Shown here piece after piece: positions 16,485 to 22,964 of a DNA stretch of 41,492 bases (position 1 is the stretch's first letter; each line of letters opens with the position of its first letter). Made by a program: the position numbers and the translations under genes. The DNA is from an uncultured delta proteobacterium (GTDB lineage: Bacteria > Myxococcota_A > Polyangia > Polyangiales > Polyangiaceae): positions 1 to 41,492 of the forward strand of contig CAITIQ010000096.1 of the NCBI GenBank assembly GCA_903892415.1. The letters are read 5' to 3'. Below the pieces are notes generated by a model. That model ran no database searches. It saw nothing but the letters and a program-made list of their open reading frames with translations, and was not told the DNA's origin.

Positions 16485-17075
16485 GTGAAGGCCACACCCA
16501 TCGTTCGCTCGTCCAGCTGGCTCTACCTCCTCGCGCTGCCGTTTGCAGCCTTTTCGGCGCTTTTAGCGCCTGCGGGCGGCTGCTCCGACGACGGCTCGGG
16601 CGGCTCGGGCGGGGGTTGTGAGGAGCTCGGCGCAGACAAGTGCTTCGACTACGCCTGCTACGAGGCGCCCAGCGCCGAGGTTTCCTTCTCCGCCGAGGTG
16701 CTGCCCATCTTCGAGCAGTCCTGTTCGCTCTCCTCGGCCTGTCACGGCAACCCCCTGAGTCCGGTCGGGCCCGACGGCTACAAGCCGTATCTCGGGGAAG
16801 TGAACCCCGAGACCACGCCCAGTGATATCGATCTCATCTTCACCACCATCGTCGGCGCCGACGCGTATCTGGCACCAACGCTCAAGCTCGTGGATCCCGA
16901 GAAGCCTGAACTGAGCTTCTTGATGCACAAGATGGATGGGGACCTTTCCTGCTCCTCGCTCGAGTGCAACGGCGGGGATTGCCTCCAGCCGATGCCCCAG
17001 GGGTCGGGCGTGCTCGACCGCGCCACGCGCGACGTGGTCCGCACGTGGATCCTCCAGGGAGCCAAAAACAATTGA
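16485..17075 (+). CDS. Lipoprotein with cytochrome-c-like CX5CH motif
   Basis: 196 residues from GTG 16485 (GTG 16476 is also in frame). The lipoprotein signal is hydrophobic and ends APAGGC with lipid Cys33, then a Gly/Ser linker. The domain opens 'AEVLPIFEQSCSLSSACHGNP', which looks like the start of a cytochrome-c/planctomycete-type heme domain, but the Cys residues are C80 and C86 before H87, a CX5CH rather than CXXCH arrangement. A downstream Met (FLMHKMDGD) and the terminal helix (DRATRDVVRTWILQGAK) fit a c-type cytochrome fold. Two more Cys pairs follow. The stop overlaps the TTG start of ruvA. Heme attachment is uncertain. Confidence 0.75.
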   Translation: MKATPIVRSSSWLYLLALPFAAFSALLAPAGGCSDDGSGGSGGGCEELGADKCFDYACYEAPSAEVSFSAEVLPIFEQSCSLSSACHGNPLSPVGPDGYKPYLGEVNPETTPSDIDLIFTTIVGADAYLAPTLKLVDPEKPELSFLMHKMDGDLSCSSLECNGGDCLQPMPQGSGVLDRATRDVVRTWILQGAKNN

Positions 17076-17683
17076 TCAGTCGGCTGACGGGGCGCGTGAT
17101 CGAAGAGGATGGCGGTGGCCTCACCGTGGATGTCGGCGGGGTTGGCTATGAGGTCACGGTGCCGCTCGGTACGCTCGGTCGGCTCGGTAGAACGGCTGCT
17201 AGCGACGTGCTTACGCTGTTCATCCACACCCATGTTCGAGAGGACGCCTTTCTGCTTTTTGGCTTCTCCTCCAGCTCCGAGCGCGAGGTCTTTCGCACGT
17301 TGATCGGTATTTCCAACGTTGGTCCCAAGCTGGCGTTGTCGGTGCTCTCCGCTGTAACGGTGGACGAGCTGGCACAGGCGGTTGGCCGGCAGGAACTCGG
17401 TAAGCTCGTAGCCATCCCTGGGGTCGGTAAAAAGACGGCTGAACGCCTGGTACTCGAGTTGAAGGGCAAGCTCGAAATCACCCCCGGTCGAGCGGTTCCG
17501 GGGCCGGTTGGCCCCCCTCCTTCGACGCCCGCGGCCGAGCAACTCGTGGCCACCCTCACGCGTATGGGCTTCCGCCCCGCCGAGGCCGAGCGTGCCGTTA
17601 CCACCCTTTCACAGACTCGTGACCTAACCCAACTGCCGATGGCGGAGCTCCTACGCGACGCCCTGGCAGTGCTTTCTCGCTAG
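17072..17683 (+). CDS. ruvA: Holliday junction branch migration protein RuvA
   Basis: RuvA binds four-way junctions as a tetramer and loads the RuvB motor. Starting at TTG 17072 gives 203 residues, the same length as E. coli RuvA, and an N-terminus (ISRLTGRVIEED...VDVGGVGYEVTV) that matches the family's 'MIGRLxGxxxE' opening. Two helix-hairpin-helix motifs follow: LIGISNVGPKLALSVLS and LVAIPGVGKKTAERLVLELK. A Pro-rich linker leads to the C-terminal RuvB-binding domain (ATLTRMGFRPAEAERAV). The TTG shares bases with the TGA of the upstream lipoprotein gene, and GGGAG lies upstream, so it is translationally coupled. ruvB and ruvC are not in the window. Confidence 0.93.
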   Translation: MISRLTGRVIEEDGGGLTVDVGGVGYEVTVPLGTLGRLGRTAASDVLTLFIHTHVREDAFLLFGFSSSSEREVFRTLIGISNVGPKLALSVLSAVTVDELAQAVGRQELGKLVAIPGVGKKTAERLVLELKGKLEITPGRAVPGPVGPPPSTPAAEQLVATLTRMGFRPAEAERAVTTLSQTRDLTQLPMAELLRDALAVLSR

Positions 17684-17687
17684 GAAC

Positions 17688-17792
17688 ATGGCTAAAACTT
17701 CGATGGAACTTCCTACTCGACGAGGAAAGTCGACAATGCGCCTTTTCCCAGCTTATCCTTCTGCCGCTGCGTCCCTGAGGAGAGCCCGGTGA
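17688..17792 (+). CDS. Possible 34-residue small protein, coupled to the FHA gene
   Basis: An ATG 4 bases after the ruvA stop opens a frame of 34 codons (MAKTSMELPTRRGKSTMRLF and 14 more) that ends in a TGA overlapping the GTG start of the next gene (GTGA). The arrangement fits a leader or coupling peptide. The upstream AGGA is only 2 bases from the ATG, which is too close for good initiation, and nothing is known of its sequence. It may be chance. Confidence 0.25.
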   Translation: MAKTSMELPTRRGKSTMRLFPAYPSAAASLRRAR

Positions 17793-18901
17793 TCATCTGT
17801 CCGAAGTGCACGAAGGAAAACCAGGACCATTACAAGTTCTGTTTGGGCTGCGGAGCGGAGCTCCCGAGAGACGCGTCGCCCAAGAAGTTCGGTCCATCCA
17901 ACAACACGCCTCCGCAAGGCGTGCCCGCCGTCAAGATGCCCCCTGCTGCCATCGCCGATGAGTCGACGTCGCAAGGGCTTCCAACCGCCGGGCTCGCGCC
18001 GGTAGCCGTGGGCGGAGAGGGCCAGTTGGTGGTGTGCCCGCAATGCGCCCACCCCAACGCGCCGACGAACAAGTTCTGCGCGTCTTGCGGCTTCAAGCTC
18101 GCCAAGGCCGCAGCCAGTGTTGCGCCGCAGCCTTCGCCGTCTTCACCCGCCAACCCCCCGGGCGCAGCGGCGGGTATTGCCGCCACCCCGGGCGTAGGAC
18201 CAGCCATGGCGGTAAGCCCCGCGGCCGCTCCGCCAGCCGTTGGTATTGAACTGCCAGCGCCGGTCGCAGGTGGTATCTCGCTAACGGCGCTGCGCGCTGA
18301 CGGCACGGAGGCTGGCTCGTTCCACATGTCCGGTGGCCCGAACACCATCGGTCGTGACTCCGGCGGTGTGTTCGCCGGAGACAGCTACCTCTCGCCGAAG
18401 CACGCTACCTTCACCGCTCGCGGTCGGCAGGTGGTGGTTCGGGATGAGAGTTCGCTCAACGGCGTCTATCGCAAGATCGGCCGAGACGAGCCGATCGAGC
18501 TCGCCTACGGCGACATCTTCCGCATCGGCCAGGAAATCTTGCGCGTTGAAGCGCTGAACCCAGTGCCGAAGAGCGCTGACGGCGTCGAGCGGCTGGGCAG
18601 CCCAGCCAAGGGCTACGTCGCTCGCTTGGCCCTGCTCGTTGGCCGGGACACGACCGGCAACGCCTACCCCATTCCGGAGGCCGGCATTCATCTCGGTCGT
18701 GAGCGAGGGGACGTCCTCTTCCCGGAAGACGGCTACGTCTCGGGCCTTCATTGCCGCATCAACTTGGTGAACAACAAGATCTTCGTGACGGATCTCGGGA
18801 GCTCCAACGGGAGCTTCGTGCGGTTGCAGAAAGATCACGTGCTCAACCACGGTGACATCCTGCTGATGGGCCAACAGCTGTTCCGCGTAGCGGTCAACTG
18901 A
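17789..18901 (+). CDS. Double zinc-ribbon, double FHA-domain protein
   Basis: 370 residues, cytoplasmic. Two zinc ribbons lie at the N-terminus: CPKC...CLGCG (residues about 4-26) and CPQC...CASCG (about 84-106), separated and followed by Pro/Ala-rich linkers. The first FHA domain begins near 187 (IGRDSGG...YLSPKHATF...LNGVYRK) and the second near 300 (LGRERGD...YVSGLHCRI...GSSNGSFVR). The second has the full phosphothreonine-binding set (Arg, Ser, His, Asn-Gly); the first has the same residues with variant spacing. FHA domains read Ser/Thr-kinase signals, which are numerous in myxobacteria. GTG 17789 has GAGGAGA upstream and gives the intact first zinc ribbon. The Nudix gene follows after 10 bases. 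Confidence 0.92.
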   Translation: MIICPKCTKENQDHYKFCLGCGAELPRDASPKKFGPSNNTPPQGVPAVKMPPAAIADESTSQGLPTAGLAPVAVGGEGQLVVCPQCAHPNAPTNKFCASCGFKLAKAAASVAPQPSPSSPANPPGAAAGIAATPGVGPAMAVSPAAAPPAVGIELPAPVAGGISLTALRADGTEAGSFHMSGGPNTIGRDSGGVFAGDSYLSPKHATFTARGRQVVVRDESSLNGVYRKIGRDEPIELAYGDIFRIGQEILRVEALNPVPKSADGVERLGSPAKGYVARLALLVGRDTTGNAYPIPEAGIHLGRERGDVLFPEDGYVSGLHCRINLVNNKIFVTDLGSSNGSFVRLQKDHVLNHGDILLMGQQLFRVAVN

Positions 18902-18911
18902 CCGCACCGAG

Positions 18912-19310
18912 ATGGGTGCAAGCCAGACGATTCGTGTCGTAGCCGGCGTTATCGGGCGTGACGGTAGTTACCTGATCACCCAGCGTCGGCCCGGCGCGGT
19001 GCTGCCCCTTTTGTGGGAGTTCCCGGGTGGTCGGGTCGAGGCCACCGAGTCGGACTCGCAGGCGCTGCTGCGTGAGGTCCGTCACCGGCTGGGCGTTGAG
19101 ATCGCGGTGGGCCAGCTGATCTCCTTCGTCAGCCACCCGTACGAGCGTTACACCGTGGATCTTTACCTCTACGAGTGCACGCTCGCCGCCGGTGAGCCCG
19201 CCGCCTTGGCGGTGAATGATTTTCGTTGGGTGACCAGCAGCCAGTTCGAGCAGTACCCGTTCACGCCCGCCGATGAAGCGAGCATGAACAAGCTGCTCGG
19301 TATGGGCTGA
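18912..19310 (+). CDS. Nudix-fold protein with a degenerate Nudix box
   Basis: 132 residues with the MutT layout: beta strand VVAGVIGRDGSYLITQRRP, then WEFPGGRVEATE, SDSQALLREV and RHRLGVE. The Nudix box should be GX5EX7REUXEEXGU. Here G, E and the RE pair are present, but the paired Glu residues (E56/E57 of E. coli MutT, metal ligands) are His and Arg (R-E-V-R-H-R-L-G-V). The 8-oxo-dGTP diphosphatase activity expected of a MutT homologue may therefore be lost or altered. The C-terminal part (FRWVTSSQFEQYPFTPADE) is family-typical. It begins 10 bases after the FHA gene with a weak ribosome site. I avoid the name mutT for this reason. Confidence 0.85.
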   Translation: MGASQTIRVVAGVIGRDGSYLITQRRPGAVLPLLWEFPGGRVEATESDSQALLREVRHRLGVEIAVGQLISFVSHPYERYTVDLYLYECTLAAGEPAALAVNDFRWVTSSQFEQYPFTPADEASMNKLLGMG

Positions 19311-19317
19311 GCGCGCG

Positions 19318-19728
19318 TTAGCGATCGAACGGCGTTTTGCGCTTTCGCGTGGGCGAGCCGGTGACCCGGCCGAGCGCTGCGGTGAGCAGAGGCTCCGCCG
19401 GAGTGAGCGCGTCCACGAGCTCCGCGGCTTTGCGTGTGCCCATCTCGGCTCGCGTCCAAGCGGCGCGATAGCCCACGGTGTCCGGCCGGGAACTTACCGC
19501 CAGCTCGAGCGCCTCGGACAGGTCCCGACCAACAGCGGCGATGCGCTGGAGCTCCAGTCGACCCGCCCGCCGCGCGCGCGCAGCGCCGTAGATCGCCCGC
19601 ACGATGCCCAGCAGGTCGCGTACGGCCTCGAACGGAAATGGATCCTCGCGTCGGCTCAACAAAGGGGGATCCATAGCTAGCCGGATCTCGCCCGGGTGGA
19701 AGCGGTGATCGCAATAAAAGATCAGCAA
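19318..19728 (-). CDS. Hypothetical protein
   Basis: 136 residues (MLIFYCDHRFHPGEIRLAMD...). A second in-frame ATG at 19674 would give a shorter form beginning MDPPLLSRRED. The chain is largely helical, with AVRDLLGIVRAIYGAARARR and LQRIAAVGRDLSEALELAV, and a basic tail (TRKRKTPFDR). No family recognised. It converges on the Nudix gene (7 bases between stops) and is divergent from hutH. Frames on both strands are open here, so the gene call rests on composition and placement; the alternative minus frame 19169-19744 is Arg/Gly-rich and overlaps the Nudix gene. Confidence 0.5.
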   Translation of the reverse strand: MLIFYCDHRFHPGEIRLAMDPPLLSRREDPFPFEAVRDLLGIVRAIYGAARARRAGRLELQRIAAVGRDLSEALELAVSSRPDTVGYRAAWTRAEMGTRKAAELVDALTPAEPLLTAALGRVTGSPTRKRKTPFDR

Positions 19729-19798
19729 CGGAACTTGGCAGCAAGCCGGTTGCTTCGACGTGTTGACCGCTCGCGCTAGTTAACCTTTGCTGGGCCCG

Positions 19799-21355
19799 AT
19801 GACCGCTCAGCCCGTTACGATCGGCAAGCCGCTTTCACTTCGAGACCTGGTTGACGTTGCGCGAGGTTCGCGCCCCGTGCAGCTCTGCGACGAAGCGCGG
19901 GCGCGCGTCCAAACCTCGCGCGAGGCGATCGAGGAGATCGTTCGGGCCGGCGACGCTGGGCCCTTCGTTTACGGTGTGAACACCGGCTTCGGTGCGCTGG
20001 CCGAGACACGCATCTCGCAAGCCGACATCACCGCGTTGCAAAAGAACTTGGTGCGCAGTCACGCCTGCGGGGTCGGGCCCAACCTCGGGAGGGCCGAGGT
20101 CCGCGCGATGATGGTGCTGCGCGCGCAGGTGGTGGCGCTCGGTTGTTCTGGCGTGCGCCCGTTGGTGGTGGATCTGCTTGTGGCGATGCTCAACGCTGAC
20201 GTCGTTCCGCGCGTGCCTTCGCAAGGTAGCGTCGGGGCCTCGGGAGATCTGGCGCCGCTCGCGCACTTGGCGTTGGCGCTGATGGGTGAAGGCGAGGTGC
20301 TGACCGCGGACGGTAAGACCGAACCGAGCTTGGGCGCGTTGCAACGTGCAGGTCTCGAGCCGGTGGTGTTCGCTGCCAAAGAGGGCCTCGCGCTGATCAA
20401 CGGTACGCAATACATGACCGCGCTCGGCGCGTTGGCGGTGGTGCGCGCGCAGGAGCTCGCGACGATGGCGGACATCTGCGGAGCGACCAGCTTGGAGGCG
20501 CTCAAAGGCACCAAGACGCCCTTCGACGCGCGGCTGATGCAGCTGCGGCCCCATCCGGGACAAGCGGCGGTCGCGGCCAATTTGCGGCAGCTCTTGGCCG
20601 ACAGCCCGCTGATGGCCAGTCACAAAGATTGCGGCAAGGTCCAAGACCCGTACTCGTTGCGTTGCATGCCGCAGGTGCACGGCGCCACGCGTGATGCGCT
20701 GGCGTACGCGGCCGAGGTGCTGCGTGTGGAGGCCAACAGCGTGACCGACAACCCCACGGTGCTCTTCGATCAGGACGGCGCGCTGGAGCTGGTTTCCGGC
20801 GGTAACTTTCACGGTCAGCCGGTCGCGCTAGCGTTGGATCTGGCAGCCATCGCCTGCGCTGAGCTGTGCAACATCTCCGAGCGGCGGGTGGAGCAACTGG
20901 TCAATCCGGCGCTGTCCAGCGGCTTGCCGCCGTTCCTCGCCAAGAACAGCGGGCTGCACTCGGGCTTCATGATCGCGCAGGTCACCTCGGCTTCGCTGGT
21001 GAGTGAAAACAAGGTGCTCTGTCACCCCGCGAGCGTGGACTCGATCCCTTCGAGCGCCGGGCGTGAGGATCACGTCAGCATGGGTAGTATCAGCGCCAAG
21101 AAGCTCGCCGAGGTGGTGCGCAACGCCGAGAACGTGCTCGCGATCGAGCTGATGGTCGCGTGTGCCGGCGTGGAGCTGCGCAGGCCGCTGCAGGCCGCGA
21201 AAGCGATCGAAGCGGCGTTCGCTTCGGTGCGCGAGGTGGTCAAATCGTTGGAAGAAGATCGCCCGCTCTACCTCGACTTCGAGGCGCTCGCGCGGCACGT
21301 CGTCGCCGGCAACGTCCGCAGCGCTGTGGAGGCCGCGGTGGGGCCGTTGGCCTGA
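19799..21355 (+). CDS. hutH: Histidine ammonia-lyase
   Basis: Deaminates histidine to urocanate, the first step of histidine degradation. It is 518 residues from ATG 19799 (a TTG 12 bases upstream is in frame but unlikely). The self-forming MIO electrophile is A147-S148-G149 within GSVGASGDLAPLAHLAL. The active-site loop VYGVNTGFG is at about 59-67. The SHACGVG segment has the His typical of histidine-specific lyases rather than tyrosine/phenylalanine ones. FHGQPVALALD and SGREDHVSMG are conserved blocks. No hutU, hutI or hutG adjoins it, so the pathway is completed elsewhere or urocanate has another fate. Confidence 0.93.
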   Translation: MTAQPVTIGKPLSLRDLVDVARGSRPVQLCDEARARVQTSREAIEEIVRAGDAGPFVYGVNTGFGALAETRISQADITALQKNLVRSHACGVGPNLGRAEVRAMMVLRAQVVALGCSGVRPLVVDLLVAMLNADVVPRVPSQGSVGASGDLAPLAHLALALMGEGEVLTADGKTEPSLGALQRAGLEPVVFAAKEGLALINGTQYMTALGALAVVRAQELATMADICGATSLEALKGTKTPFDARLMQLRPHPGQAAVAANLRQLLADSPLMASHKDCGKVQDPYSLRCMPQVHGATRDALAYAAEVLRVEANSVTDNPTVLFDQDGALELVSGGNFHGQPVALALDLAAIACAELCNISERRVEQLVNPALSSGLPPFLAKNSGLHSGFMIAQVTSASLVSENKVLCHPASVDSIPSSAGREDHVSMGSISAKKLAEVVRNAENVLAIELMVACAGVELRRPLQAAKAIEAAFASVREVVKSLEEDRPLYLDFEALARHVVAGNVRSAVEAAVGPLA

Positions 21356-21389
21356 GCGACGATCGCGTCGAGTCGCGGCGAGCGCGCAC

Positions 21390-21947
21390 TCACTTCAGCC
21401 CGAAGTGGTCGACGTGGAGCCAGCCGACCGAAAGGTTGATCGTGCCGGCAAGTCCCCAAGAGGAGGAGTTGCCAGCATCACCCTCCATGCCGACCCCAGG
21501 GCCGATCGAGCCGCCGAGATCGATGAACGGAAACGAATTTCCGTCGACGAAGGCGTAGCGTGCGCCGGCCGAGGCTCCAATGAGGCCAATGGGGAATTGC
21601 GGCGTCGCACCAAGCCCGACCTCGAGCCCCGCGCGAAAGCCAAACGGGTGACCGCCAAGTGGCTGGTAAAAGTACTCGAAACCCGCGCCACCGAGCCCCG
21701 CAAGTCCCTTCCCAACCAGGTCGTAACCGAGGTTGTAAAGGCTGCCCGTGAGATGGAGGCCTTGCAGCTCGCCCTTGTCGTCGGCGAGACCGAAGCCCGC
21801 CGTGACGCCCCCACCGATCGATGCCACCCCTGCGGTGTTGAGCACCGTGGTTGGTCCGCCCCTTACGCCGTAGCTGCAGCCGGAGAGCATGGCCGCGAAC
21901 CCGATCAGCCGCAAAGAGCGCAGCCTAACGAAAGCGCTGGCCTTCAT
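21390..21947 (-). CDS. Hypothetical Gly-rich lipoprotein, probable small outer-membrane protein
   Basis: 185 residues from ATG 21947, chosen because it starts a lipoprotein signal (MKASAFVRLRSLRLIGFAAML-SGC, lipid Cys24); the frame is open for 24 more codons upstream without a signal. The mature part is glycine-rich with alternating hydrophobic residues (VASIGGGVTAGFG; GASAGARYAFVDG; INLSVGWLHVDHFGLK), the pattern of a beta-barrel or beta-sandwich. It converges on hutH with 34 bases between stops. No family recognised. Confidence 0.65.
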   Translation of the reverse strand: MKASAFVRLRSLRLIGFAAMLSGCSYGVRGGPTTVLNTAGVASIGGGVTAGFGLADDKGELQGLHLTGSLYNLGYDLVGKGLAGLGGAGFEYFYQPLGGHPFGFRAGLEVGLGATPQFPIGLIGASAGARYAFVDGNSFPFIDLGGSIGPGVGMEGDAGNSSSWGLAGTINLSVGWLHVDHFGLK

Positions 21948-22066
21948 GGATCCGATGCTAACGCGTGTGGCGCGAGTTGGGCTGGGTGTTGCTAGGCAGG
22001 ACGGCCCAACCGTGAGCACGCTTCCGACGGGATACTCGACGCTCCAACCCGGGTATCACTTGGAAC

Positions 22067-22939
22067 GTGAAGGCTTATCAATCGTTCTGCGTCATCGCTC
22101 TCTTGGCTGCGCCTGCGTTGGTTCACGCGCAGGAGGCCAAGGCTCCGGCTACCGCGCCCGAGGCTCCGCCGGCTGCTGCTCCGGCTACCGCGCCCGAGGT
22201 TCCGCCGGCTGCTGCTCCGCCGGCTGTGGACGGGGCGCCCGCCGCGAAAGCCAAGCCGAAGTCGAAGTCTGCAGCGTCGAGCGAAGCGGAAGATGAGGAC
22301 GACGAAGACGACGAAGAGTGGGGGCCCGACCTCCCTCGGTCGAGTCCGCCGTCCGCCCTCGACCAAGACTGGGAGTTCGCGCCGCGCTTTCGTTCGGGCG
22401 TCTCAGCCACGGCGAGCATCTTCGCACCGGGGCCCGTTTACATGTTCGGACTCGAAGGGCGGTCGGGGTTTCAAGCCAACGATCTGCTCGCGGGCTACTT
22501 CAGCGCCGGCGTCATGTTCGGCTTCAGCCAGGTGTACCTGGACTCGCAAGATGCTTCCTTCGAGAGCTCCTTTGGCGGACTCGGCTACGTGAACCTGATG
22601 GGAGAGGCCACGTTCTTCGATACGCTGTTCGTCGCGGTTGGCCCGCAGCTAGCGTTCGGGGCGATCGTCCAGGAATCGACCTACATCGAGGGCTACAAAC
22701 AGACCTCCGACGCCAGCGTGTTTGCCGGCTTGCTGCCTGGGGCACGACTCAGGCTCGGCGTTGGCTTCGGCTCCGAATCGCCCCGTCGGCGCAGGCAGTT
22801 CACCTTCGGCGTCGATGCAAGTCTATTGGTTGGGCAGAGCTTCCGAGTCGTGCGCACCGACACCGATACCACGCTGGTCGCCGACGGCCTGGCCGCCGGT
22901 GTGCTGCCGACGTTCTTTCTCGGCTTCGACAGCAAATAG
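22067..22939 (+). CDS. Exported protein with acidic/Pro-rich linker and beta-barrel-like domain
   Basis: 290 residues from GTG 22067, which gives a signal peptide MKAYQSFCVIALLAAPALVHAQ. Next is an Ala/Pro-rich segment containing a 12-residue repeat, a Lys patch, and an acidic run (SEAEDEDDEDDEEWG). From residue about 105 on there are amphipathic strands (VSATASIFAPGPVYMFGLEG; AGYFSAGVMFGFSQVYL) and a C-terminal strand VLPTFFLGFDSK, consistent with an outer-membrane barrel of about 8-10 strands. No family recognised. It is divergent from the lipoprotein at 21390-21947 and converges on kup with 25 bases between stops. Confidence 0.75.
   Translation: MKAYQSFCVIALLAAPALVHAQEAKAPATAPEAPPAAAPATAPEVPPAAAPPAVDGAPAAKAKPKSKSAASSEAEDEDDEDDEEWGPDLPRSSPPSALDQDWEFAPRFRSGVSATASIFAPGPVYMFGLEGRSGFQANDLLAGYFSAGVMFGFSQVYLDSQDASFESSFGGLGYVNLMGEATFFDTLFVAVGPQLAFGAIVQESTYIEGYKQTSDASVFAGLLPGARLRLGVGFGSESPRRRRQFTFGVDASLLVGQSFRVVRTDTDTTLVADGLAAGVLPTFFLGFDSK
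22142..22213 (+). repeat. Two tandem 36-bp coding repeats
   Basis: 22142-22177 and 22178-22213 differ at one base of 36 and encode APATAPEAPPAA and APATAPEVPPAA in the linker after the signal peptide of the 22067 gene. Near identity suggests recent slipped-strand duplication in frame. Confidence 0.9.
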
Positions 22940-22964
22940 GCAACGCGAGCTCTCTCGGCCCTTC

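Noticed and set aside
17789..19310. A kinase-signalling operon (FHA plus Nudix) as a new system
   Set aside because: Only two genes, no kinase or phosphatase within the window, and adjacency alone is weak evidence.
21356..21389. CGACG-ATCG-CGTCG palindrome between hutH and the convergent gene
   Set aside because: Only five base pairs and no U tract; too short to call a terminator.
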